5,806 nt of DNA from positions 1 to 5,806 of the forward strand of contig JAISBH010000149.1 of the NCBI GenBank assembly GCA_031266295.1, given 5' to 3'. Shown here piece by piece: positions 1-5,286 of this stretch. Position 1 is the stretch's first letter, and each line of letters begins with the position of its first letter. Under the pieces are notes generated by a model that did not search any database, was not told the DNA's origin, and saw only the letters and a list, made by a program, of their open reading frames with translations. The stretch comes from Oscillospiraceae bacterium. GTDB taxonomy: Bacteria > Bacillota > Clostridia > Christensenellales > Aristaeellaceae. The position numbers were made by a program, and so were the translations under genes.

Positions 1-28
1 ATTCCATTACACTATTTCATTGGCGGGG

Positions 29-285
29 CGCAGGGTTGGAACGATGGAACGAGGAACGACCCTGCGGGGAGCCTGGGACTCTGTCCCAGACCCTGCGAAG
101 GGCTATCCGCCCTTTCGAAACCTGACCAGGCTTCGCCTGGACCATCGTGATACACATTCCATCGGTTTCAGCCAGCCGGTTGTACCTGGATAGTCTATCT
201 CGTAGCGCAATCGGTTCCCCGATCCAAGCCCCGGGGGAGGTCGGGAGGGGGACGTGAGTCCCCTTCCCGAAGGCGCGGATGCGCC
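29..285. repeat. GC-rich multi-hairpin intergenic element
   Basis: This stretch has no credible gene but packs at least six short inverted repeats. They are CGCAGGGT/ACCCTGCG (29-36 with 59-66), CTGGGAC/GTCCCAG (73-79 with 83-89), AAGGGC/GCCCTT (98-103 with 109-114), CCAGGC/GCCTGG (126-131 with 135-140), ATCGG/CCGAT (210-214 with 219-223), a 13-base pair of arms around loop GTGA (241-253 with 258-270), and GGCGC/GCGCC (272-276 with 281-285). GACCCTGCG occurs twice (58-66 and 89-97), and GGAACGA three times in a row (38-44, 46-52, 53-59). In the 13-base arms the only mismatch becomes a G-U pair if the plus strand is transcribed, and a G-U pair could likewise extend the stem at 98-114. From memory, similar strings of hairpins occur as multicopy intergenic repeats in clostridial genomes, but copy number cannot be judged from one window. 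A structured non-coding RNA is the alternative. The element boundaries are approximate. Confidence 0.5.
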
Positions 286-332
286 GCGTCGCCAACAATC
301 CCAAATTTGGAATCGCTGGCGATCACCGACTA

Positions 333-358
333 AAGGGGCGGTTCGCGAACCACCCCTT
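333..358 (-). terminator. Probable intrinsic terminator of the hrcA-grpE-dnaK operon
   Basis: On the minus strand an 11-bp stem with a CGCG tetraloop lies about 20 nt past the dnaK stop codon. The arms begin AAGGGG and end CCCCTT. Read as minus-strand RNA, the single irregular position becomes a G-U pair, so the stem is unbroken. Read as plus-strand RNA it would be a C-A mismatch, which favours a role for dnaK-direction transcripts. The following tract is only TTTAG, so the U-run is weak and some readthrough is possible. Confidence 0.65.
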
Positions 359-379
359 ATAAATGCGTAGACTTTCCAG

Positions 380-2203
380 TTAATTCACATCGTAATCAGC
401 GTCGACCGCACCCTCGTGCCCCGGAGCTGGCCCGCCCTGCGGATCAGCTCCGGGCGCGCCTTGACCGCCCTGCTGCTGATATATCTTGCCGAACACAGCA
501 TATACCTTCTGCGTAAACGGCTCCAAGGCGCTCTTGGTCTCGTCCGCATTGTTCCTCGCACGCACCGCCTTGAATTCATCCAGCGCGCTCTGCACCTGCT
601 GCTTGTCGTCGTCGGAGAGCTTGTCGCCCAAGTCGCGCAGCTGCTTCTCCGTGTCGTAGATAAGGCTGTCGGCGCGGTTGGCCGTCTCGACCTCTTCCTT
701 GCGCTTCTTATCCTCGTCAGCGTATCGCGACGCTTCCTCAACCCTTTGCTTGATCTCATCCTCGCTCAGGTTGGTCGTCGCGGTGATAGTGACCTTCTGC
801 TCGTTGCCCGTGCCCAAGTCCTTCGCCGATACGTTCACGATGCCGTTCGCGTCGATGTTGAACGTGACCTCGATCTGAGGCACGCCTCGCGGCGCTGGAG
901 CGATGCCCGTCAGCTGGAATCGGCCCAGGGTTTTATTATAGGCGGCCATCTCGCGCTCGCCCTGCAGCACGTGCACCTCGACGGTCGTCTGCCCGTCTGC
1001 GGCGGTGGAGAATACCTGGCTCTTGCTGGTGGGTATGGTGGTGTTGCGGTCGATCAGCCGGGTGAATACCCCGCCCATCGTCTCAATGCCCAATGACAGC
1101 GGAGTCACGTCAAGCAGCAATACGTCCTTTACCTCGCCACCCAGCACGCCGCCCTGGATTGCCGCGCCCACCGCGACGCACTCGTCCGGGTTGATCCCTT
1201 TGAACGGCTCCTTCTTGGTCACGCGCTTAACGGCCTCTTGAACTGCAGGCACGCGGGTCGAACCGCCGACCAATATAATCTTGTCGATCTGTTCCGGCTT
1301 AAGGTCGGCGTCGGTCAACGCCTTCTGCATGGGTGGGATTGTCGCCTCGACCAGATCGCGAGTCAATTCGTCGAACTTGGCGCGGGTCAGCGTCATGTCC
1401 AGATGCTTCGGACCGTTCGCGTCAGCCGTGATGAACGGCAGATTGATGTTGGCGCTCATGACGCCTGACAGCTCGATCTTGGCCTTCTCGGCCGCCTCTT
1501 TGAGGCGCTGCATAGCCATGCGATCCTTGCGCAGATCAACCCCCTGCTCCTTAAGGAACGTATCGGCGATATGCTTGATCACGCGATCGTCGAAGTCGTC
1601 GCCGCCCAGCTTTGTGTTGCCGTTCGTGGCGAGCACCTCGAACACGCTGTCCGCGATCTCCAGTATCGACACGTCGAAGGTGCCTCCGCCCAGATCGTAC
1701 ACCAATATCCTCTGGCTGCCCTGCTTATCCAGGCCGTAGGCCAGCGAGGCCGCCGTCGGCTCGTTGATTATGCGCTGCACGTTGAGCCCCGCGATGCGGC
1801 CCGCGTCCTTGGTCGCCTGACGCTGGCTGTCGTTGAAATACGCGGGCACCGTGATGACGGCCTCCGTGACCGTCGTCCCAAGATAACTTTCCGCGTCCGC
1901 CTTCAGTTTTTGCAGGATCATGGCGGAGATTTCCTGGGGGGTATATTGCTTGCCGTCAATGTTCACCTTTTCATTGGTGCCCATCTTCCGCTTGATTGAG
2001 ATGACTGTGCGATCCGGGTTCGTGACCGCCTGGCGTTTGGCTACCTGGCCTACCAGCCGTTCGCCGTCCTTCGTAAACGCCACTACCGACGGAGTCGTTC
2101 TGCCGCCTTCGGCGTTGGGGATTACGATCGCTTCGCCGCCTTCCATGACGGATACGCAGCTGTTCGTCGTACCCAGATCGATGCCGATAATCTTGCCTGC
2201 CAT
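380..2203 (-). CDS. dnaK: Molecular chaperone DnaK (Hsp70)
   Basis: ATP-dependent cytosolic Hsp70 chaperone that binds exposed hydrophobic segments of client proteins, working with DnaJ and GrpE. With the start used here (607 residues), the ATPase domain covers about 1-358, with the phosphate-binding motif IDLGTTNS at 8-15, DLGGGTFDVSIL at 170-181 and VGGSTRVPA at 312-320. The interdomain linker DVLLLDVTP is at 360-368, the substrate-binding beta domain about 368-480 and the helical lid to about 575. A Gly/Pro/Gln-rich tail ends DADYDVN. The length and the absence of the extra segment found near residue 80 in Gram-negative homologues fit a Bacillota DnaK. An upstream in-frame TTG at 2212 overlaps the Shine-Dalgarno sequence. 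ATG at 2203 has AAGGAGG at a proper distance and gives the usual MAGKIIGIDLG start. The gene is third in its operon, 62 nt after grpE, and no dnaJ follows. Confidence 0.98.
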   Translation of the reverse strand: MAGKIIGIDLGTTNSCVSVMEGGEAIVIPNAEGGRTTPSVVAFTKDGERLVGQVAKRQAVTNPDRTVISIKRKMGTNEKVNIDGKQYTPQEISAMILQKLKADAESYLGTTVTEAVITVPAYFNDSQRQATKDAGRIAGLNVQRIINEPTAASLAYGLDKQGSQRILVYDLGGGTFDVSILEIADSVFEVLATNGNTKLGGDDFDDRVIKHIADTFLKEQGVDLRKDRMAMQRLKEAAEKAKIELSGVMSANINLPFITADANGPKHLDMTLTRAKFDELTRDLVEATIPPMQKALTDADLKPEQIDKIILVGGSTRVPAVQEAVKRVTKKEPFKGINPDECVAVGAAIQGGVLGGEVKDVLLLDVTPLSLGIETMGGVFTRLIDRNTTIPTSKSQVFSTAADGQTTVEVHVLQGEREMAAYNKTLGRFQLTGIAPAPRGVPQIEVTFNIDANGIVNVSAKDLGTGNEQKVTITATTNLSEDEIKQRVEEASRYADEDKKRKEEVETANRADSLIYDTEKQLRDLGDKLSDDDKQQVQSALDEFKAVRARNNADETKSALEPFTQKVYAVFGKIYQQQGGQGAPGADPQGGPAPGHEGAVDADYDVN

Positions 2204-2210
2204 TGTACGC

Positions 2211-2219
2211 AACCTCCTT
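2211..2219 (-). promoter_or_regulatory. dnaK Shine-Dalgarno sequence (decides the start)
   Basis: The minus strand reads AAGGAGGTT, leaving 9 nt between the GGAGG core and the ATG at 2203. The in-frame TTG at 2212 lies inside this sequence and cannot use it, so the longer reading frame is rejected. Confidence 0.85.
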
Positions 2220-2220
2220 G

Positions 2221-2239
2221 CGGAACCTCTTCGATTCCG
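2221..2239 (-). other. Small hairpin just upstream of the dnaK ribosome binding site
   Basis: In minus-strand RNA, CGGAATC pairs with GGTTCCG (7 bp including one G-U) around the loop GAAGA. The stem ends one base before the AAGGAGG of dnaK. It could stabilise or mark a processed dnaK message, or modulate access to the site. It may also be chance, since the stem is short. Confidence 0.35.
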
Positions 2240-2265
2240 TTTGTATGTCTATTAATCTATATTAA

Positions 2266-2928
2266 CTACTCCGCAGCGACTTTTACCATCGCATGCCTGA
2301 GCACACGGGAACCCAATTTATATCCCTTCTGGAACACCTGGATGACGGCGCCCGGCTCGCCTTCGCCCGGCTCCGCGCGCATCACCGCGTTCTCCACGTT
2401 GGGATCAAACGCCTCGCCCACGCGATCGATGACTGCCACGCCCCATTTATCCAGCATATCGCTCATCTGCTTGACCACCAGCGCGACTCCGGCGCGGGTC
2501 GTCTCGTCCTGGGAGGATGCGACGGCGCGTTCCAGGTTGTCCAGCACGGGCAGCACCTGTTCTATTACACTGGCGCGGCCGTTGTCATACGATTCCAAGC
2601 TGGCCGCGTGTGTGCGGCGGCGGTAATTGTCGAAGTCCGCCTGTACGCGCTGCGCCATCGTTAGGTACTCGTCGCGCTGGGATTCCAGCTTGCGCAGATG
2701 CTCGGAAGCGGACGCGTCCCCGATGACAGGCGTCGCTTCCTGAACTTCCTGAACCGATTCGTTCGCCGATTCAGCGGGCTCGTTCACGCCGCCGGCGACA
2801 GGCCGCGCCGCTTCAGGTTCCGTCGCGCCGTTATTAGGAGCGCTGCCGGAGGCGCTGTTGACGCCGCTATTCTTATCGCAATCCCGACCGTCCGCAGCGT
2901 CCGGCCGCCGCTTATTCTCCTGGACCAT
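2266..2928 (-). CDS. grpE: Nucleotide exchange factor GrpE
   Basis: Cytosolic homodimeric co-chaperone that releases ADP from DnaK and so resets the chaperone cycle. With the start used here it has 220 residues. Residues 1 to about 72 are a polar, acidic, probably disordered leader rich in Asn, Ala, Glu and Ser. A long coiled-coil helix runs about 73-112 with the conserved ADFDNYRRR at 97-105. VLPVLDNLERA is at 125-135, and the C-terminal beta domain carries the family signature FQKGYKLGSRVLRHAMVKVA at 199-218. A longer frame starts at ATG 2937, but the Shine-Dalgarno AAGGAG directly abuts that codon with no spacer. It sits 9 nt from the ATG at 2928, so that start is preferred. The gene lies 63 nt after hrcA and 62 nt before dnaK, both in the same direction, consistent with one CIRCE-controlled transcript. 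Confidence 0.96.
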   Translation of the reverse strand: MVQENKRRPDAADGRDCDKNSGVNSASGSAPNNGATEPEAARPVAGGVNEPAESANESVQEVQEATPVIGDASASEHLRKLESQRDEYLTMAQRVQADFDNYRRRTHAASLESYDNGRASVIEQVLPVLDNLERAVASSQDETTRAGVALVVKQMSDMLDKWGVAVIDRVGEAFDPNVENAVMRAEPGEGEPGAVIQVFQKGYKLGSRVLRHAMVKVAAE

Positions 2929-2991
2929 ACTCTCCATCTCCTTGTATTCGCGCGATATTAGGTATTTCCTGTTTCTACCATTGATATTTCA

Positions 2992-4032
2992 CTATAATTC
3001 ACTCGACATAAACAGCGCCTCGCTTAGGTATCGTGTCATAAATTCAAGCACGCTTAGCACATGGCCGTAGCGCATCCTTACCGGACCGATCACGCCGATG
3101 GCGCCTGGATGCTCGCCCGCCGCTGTGTACGAGGACGTTATCATCGCGCAGTCCTCCATGCCTTGTATGCCCGTCTCCGCGCCTATCCTCAGCGTGAATA
3201 CCCCTACCATATCGGTGGTCATCAGCGTGCGCAGTTCCTCTCGGGCCTCCAGCATGTTCAAGAATGTGCGCGCTTTATTCGCGTCGCTGTATTCGGGAAA
3301 CTGCAGTATGTTCGATCCCCCGCCCACCGCGATCTCCCGACTGTCGGCGGAGTCGCGCTCGATCCTGCCCATCGCATCCAGCAGGGAATGCATTACCCGC
3401 GCGTGCTCGTGCAAGCTGGATTGCATACCCTTCAGCCTCGCCCAGATCTCTCCTACCGTCAAGTCTTGCAGCTGGTCGGTCAGCATCCTGGATATGGCGA
3501 ATAACTGTTCCGCCGTCGTCCCTTCGTCCGTGCGTATCGTCGTATCCTTGAATACCGCCGCGTCGGTTACGATGATCAGTAATGCGGTGCGATCCGATAC
3601 CGGTACGATCTGGATACTGCGCAGCCGCTGTTCCCGCGTCGCCGGGCCGGTCACCACTGTGGTGTATCCTGTCGCCTCGGCGACGGCGTGCGCCGCGCGT
3701 TCTATCAGGTCGTGCAGCTGGCGTTCGCGCGCGCTTAGCCGACCGCGCAGTTTCGCGCTCTCGCCTGGCGGTAGTTTAGGCGCGACGTTCAGTAGCGATT
3801 CTACGTACAGGCGGTAGGCCTTGGCCGAGGGAACGCGCCCAGACGACGTATGCGGTTGATCCAGATATCCCAGCGCTTCAAGGTCGCTCATTTCATTGCG
3901 GATCGTCGCCGACGACAGGCCGCCCACGTTGTATTTCTTCGACACGGTCCGCGAACCGACCGGTATCGCCGTCAATATGTAGTCGTCTATTATCGCGTAT
4001 AGGATCCGCAGCTTGCGTTCATCCATCTCCAT
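2992..4032 (-). CDS. hrcA: Heat-inducible transcription repressor HrcA
   Basis: Repressor of class I heat-shock genes; it binds CIRCE operators as a dimer and, in studied Bacillota, needs GroEL to stay active. The 346-residue length is normal for the family. The N-terminal winged helix-turn-helix spans about 1-80: DERKLRILYAIIDDYI at 4-19, PVGSRTVS at 24-31, the recognition-helix region SSATIRNEMSDLE at 40-52, and the conserved HTSSGRVPSAKAYRLYV at 61-77. A GAF-like middle and dimerisation region follows, and the C-terminus has the typical IGVIGPVRMRYGHVLSVLE at 312-330. ATG at 4032 has GGAGG with a 7-nt spacer. An internal ATG at 4026 (residue 3) is less well placed. The gene is first in its operon, directly behind its own CIRCE site, so it should be autoregulated. 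Confidence 0.97.
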   Translation of the reverse strand: MEMDERKLRILYAIIDDYILTAIPVGSRTVSKKYNVGGLSSATIRNEMSDLEALGYLDQPHTSSGRVPSAKAYRLYVESLLNVAPKLPPGESAKLRGRLSARERQLHDLIERAAHAVAEATGYTTVVTGPATREQRLRSIQIVPVSDRTALLIIVTDAAVFKDTTIRTDEGTTAEQLFAISRMLTDQLQDLTVGEIWARLKGMQSSLHEHARVMHSLLDAMGRIERDSADSREIAVGGGSNILQFPEYSDANKARTFLNMLEAREELRTLMTTDMVGVFTLRIGAETGIQGMEDCAMITSSYTAAGEHPGAIGVIGPVRMRYGHVLSVLEFMTRYLSEALFMSSEL

Positions 4033-4082
4033 GCGCGATCCTCCAATCGACTTTCATTATCCAATCGTCACGTCCGCATCTG

Positions 4083-4109
4083 TTAGCACTCGCGTCGACT
4101 GAGTGCTAA
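4083..4109 (-). promoter_or_regulatory. CIRCE operator (HrcA binding site)
   Basis: TTAGCACTC, a 9-nt spacer, then GAGTGCTAA: a perfect match to the canonical inverted repeat. The symmetry extends one TG/CA step on each side (4081-4111), giving 11-bp arms. It lies 50 nt upstream of the hrcA start codon and covers the predicted transcription start, where bound HrcA would block RNA polymerase. Confidence 0.97.
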
Positions 4110-4112
4110 CAT

Positions 4113-4141
4113 AATCTATCATGCTGCGCCTGCTTTGTCAA
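4113..4141 (-). promoter_or_regulatory. Sigma-A-type promoter of hrcA-grpE-dnaK
   Basis: On the minus strand, TTGACA (4136-4141, consensus) is followed after 17 nt by TAGATT (4113-4118), preceded by TG one base upstream (extended -10). The predicted start, about 7 nt further on, falls near 4105 inside CIRCE. AT-rich DNA just upstream of the -35 could act as an UP element. Confidence 0.8.
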
Positions 4142-4155
4142 GTAGTTTCGAGAAA

Positions 4156-4181
4156 TTTTAATTCATGATGGTCAATTAAAA
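4156..4181. repeat. AT-rich inverted repeat in the divergent spacer
   Basis: TTTTAATT and AATTAAAA form perfect 8-bp arms around a 10-nt loop, in the AT-rich spacer between the heat-shock promoter and the plus-strand spore-coat promoter. It may be a protein-binding site or simply a consequence of AT composition. The surrounding stretch, about 4142-4247, shows no gene. Confidence 0.3.
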
Positions 4182-4247
4182 ATTAATAAGAAATAATTAT
4201 ATGTGGCTTGTTCGACTAATTAGCGGCAGCATTATTTCACGAGATGC

Positions 4248-4276
4248 GCATAACCCCGCCTCGCATGGGAAAAATA
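4248..4276 (+). promoter_or_regulatory. Candidate sigma-F-like (forespore) promoter
   Basis: GCATA at 4248-4252 and GGGAAAAATA at 4267-4276 are separated by 14 nt. Both match the Bacillus subtilis sigma-F consensus (GYWTA, about 15 nt, GGNRANANTW) at every specified position. The predicted start would be near 4283, leaving a leader of about 33 nt before the 66-residue gene. A sporulation promoter fits the downstream CotF-family gene. The assignment rests on consensus matching only. Confidence 0.5.
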
Positions 4277-4315
4277 GGGTTGTACCGGATCCCAATAACA
4301 AAAGGAGGGCCCCTC

Positions 4316-4516
4316 ATGCAAGCGAACGGCTTGACTTCCAAGGATTTGACTGTGCTCCAGGAGCAGATGGACGCGGAATACCGCGCCAACCGCAAGGCGT
4401 CCACGTACGCAAAGACGCTGCAGGATCCCGCGCTGCAGGGCATCGCGAACACGCTGGCGCAGCATCACCGCGCGCGATTTGACGCGCTGTATAACTTCCT
4501 CGGCGGCCAGAATTAA
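4316..4516 (+). CDS. Small helical protein, probable spore-coat-associated partner of CotF
   Basis: A 66-residue protein of unknown function. It is predicted almost wholly helical: about residues 7-36 and, after an apparent break near QDP (36-38), about 39-62, ending GGQN. There is no signal peptide, membrane segment or cysteine. Glu21 and the His50-His51 pair lie where half of a ferritin-like bundle might place them, but metal binding is speculative. From memory, clostridial genomes often place a roughly 60-70-residue protein of this pattern next to CotF-family genes, sometimes annotated as a coat protein. ATG at 4316 has AAAGGAGG 7 nt upstream. A longer in-frame ATG at 4244 overlaps the predicted promoter and lacks a ribosome binding site, so it is rejected. 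The next gene starts 12 nt downstream. The coding call is strong; the function is inferred from its neighbour. Confidence 0.85.
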   Translation: MQANGLTSKDLTVLQEQMDAEYRANRKASTYAKTLQDPALQGIANTLAQHHRARFDALYNFLGGQN

Positions 4517-4528
4517 GGAGGAGTACGA

Positions 4529-4858
4529 ATGGCGAATAATAACTCCAACAACATGAACAACACTTGGAACGCGGCCGCCGGTCAAGGCGCCCAACAGTGG
4601 AACGACCAGGACATGATCGGCGATCTGCTCGCGCAGGAAAAGCAGTTAATCAGCGCATACTCCACCAACATGGTAGAGGGCAGCCAGCATCCGCTGCGCA
4701 CCCTGATGGCTCAGCATCTGGATCAGACCAGCCACGATCATTTTGGCATCTTCCAGCAGATGCAGCAGCGCGGTTGGTACCAGACCCAGCCCGCCGAAGA
4801 GAACGCCATCAACGCCGCTCGCCAGCGCGAGACCGATCAGCGCAACCAGATGATGTAA
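4529..4858 (+). CDS. CotF-family spore coat protein
   Basis: A 109-residue protein matching the CotF spore coat family, small helical proteins with a ferritin-like core assembled on the spore surface. Residues 1 to about 22 are an Asn/Ala/Gln-rich, probably flexible leader. The core, about 26-98, shows the family pattern: NDQDMIGDLLAQEKQLISAY at 25-44, Glu50, HPLRTLMAQHL at 54-64, and FQQMQQRGWYQTQPA at 75-89, including the hallmark GWY. Its Shine-Dalgarno sequence AAGGAGG overlaps the stop codon of the upstream 66-residue gene, and the ATG follows 7 nt later, so the two are co-transcribed and possibly translationally coupled. A strong terminator lies 22 nt after the stop. Clostridia carry several CotF-like paralogues, so identity with Bacillus cotF itself is not claimed. 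Confidence 0.92.
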   Translation: MANNNSNNMNNTWNAAAGQGAQQWNDQDMIGDLLAQEKQLISAYSTNMVEGSQHPLRTLMAQHLDQTSHDHFGIFQQMQQRGWYQTQPAEENAINAARQRETDQRNQMM

Positions 4859-4880
4859 CGCATAGTTTGACGACGCAAGC

Positions 4881-4914
4881 GGCCGCCGCGTATACCCGCG
4901 GCGGCCTGATTTTA
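4881..4914 (+). terminator. Intrinsic terminator after the CotF-family gene
   Basis: GGCCGCCGCG (4881-4890) and CGCGGCGGCC (4897-4906) form a perfect 10-bp GC-only stem with loop TATACC, followed by TGATTTTA. This separates the spore-coat pair from the tautomerase-msrA unit. Confidence 0.85.
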
Positions 4915-4957
4915 TGCGGGCACGGATCCCTCCGCGCGACGGCGAAAATCGTCAGCC

Positions 4958-4991
4958 TTGACTAGACGCGCGTATAAGCGCATATTATAAG
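4958..4991 (+). promoter_or_regulatory. Promoter region of the tautomerase-msrA unit (exact hexamers uncertain)
   Basis: A -35-like TTGACT lies at 4958-4963. Candidate -10 boxes are CATATT (17-nt spacing), TATTAT (19-nt spacing), or TATAAG at 4986-4991 paired with TAGACG at 4963-4968 (17-nt spacing). CATATTATA at 4981-4989 also matches the sigma-K -10 pattern CATANNNTA, but the upstream AC is 18 nt away, slightly off the usual 16-17. A vegetative promoter is the simpler reading. Confidence 0.45.
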
Positions 4992-5043
4992 TCGGAAGAG
5001 TGAACCTCGCCACGCCTATAACAAGCGCGAAGGAGAATACATC

Positions 5044-5280
5044 ATGCCGCATATCGTAATCAAGACCATCAGCGGGCCGTCAAAGGAGCAGCTGCAGGCC
5101 GCGGCGGATCAGATCGCCGCCGTCGTTAATAAGACGATGGACAAACCGAGCCAGTATATCAGCGTGTCCGTCGAAGAGTATTCATTCGGCGAATGGCCGG
5201 GTGTGTACGACGAATACATAAAGGACAAGGACAACGTGCTCGTGAAGCCTGGCTACAGCAATCCGAGCACGTTTGGGTAA
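5044..5280 (+). CDS. PptA-like 4-oxalocrotonate tautomerase family protein
   Basis: A 78-residue member of the tautomerase superfamily, which uses an N-terminal proline (exposed after Met removal) as a general base for keto-enol tautomerisation. The protein begins MPHIVIKTISG with that proline. The helix at about 13-32 and the strand YISVSVEEYS at 38-47 fit the beta-alpha-beta fold. The part from about 38 to 72 (ISVSVEEY, W51, VLVKPGYS) closely resembles E. coli PptA (YdcE) as I recall it. The protein contains no arginine, so the substrate-binding Arg11 and Arg39 of classical 4-oxalocrotonate tautomerase are missing; the substrate is unknown and a catabolic role is not supported. ATG at 5044 has AAGGAG with an 8-nt spacer. 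It is followed by msrA after 6 nt, suggesting one transcript and perhaps a stress-related role. Confidence 0.9.
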   Translation: MPHIVIKTISGPSKEQLQAAADQIAAVVNKTMDKPSQYISVSVEEYSFGEWPGVYDEYIKDKDNVLVKPGYSNPSTFG

Positions 5281-5286
5281 GCGCAT

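Noticed and set aside
17..304. Minus-strand 95-residue open frame
   Set aside because: It lies wholly within the hairpin-rich element, lacks a Shine-Dalgarno sequence, and its protein is low-complexity Arg/Pro/Gly-rich with no family resemblance.
416..1096. Plus-strand 226-residue open frame antisense to dnaK
   Set aside because: Long antisense frames opposite dnaK arise from its codon use. This one has no ribosome binding site and no family resemblance, and it mirrors well-conserved DnaK sequence.
3098..3817. Plus-strand 239-residue open frame antisense to hrcA
   Set aside because: It is a shadow of a clear HrcA; the composition is Ser/Arg/Ala-rich without motifs.
4244..4315. Longer start (ATG 4244) for the 66-residue gene
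   Set aside because: There is no Shine-Dalgarno sequence, and the extension would overlap the candidate promoter. ATG 4316 has an excellent AAAGGAGG.
4232..4594. Minus-strand 120-residue open frame opposite the small protein and CotF start
   Set aside because: It overlaps two genes with strong ribosome binding sites and covers the sporulation-type promoter; no motifs are seen.
4564..4965. Plus-strand 133-residue open frame in another frame over the CotF-family gene
   Set aside because: It runs through the terminator hairpin, and the in-register CotF match is decisive.
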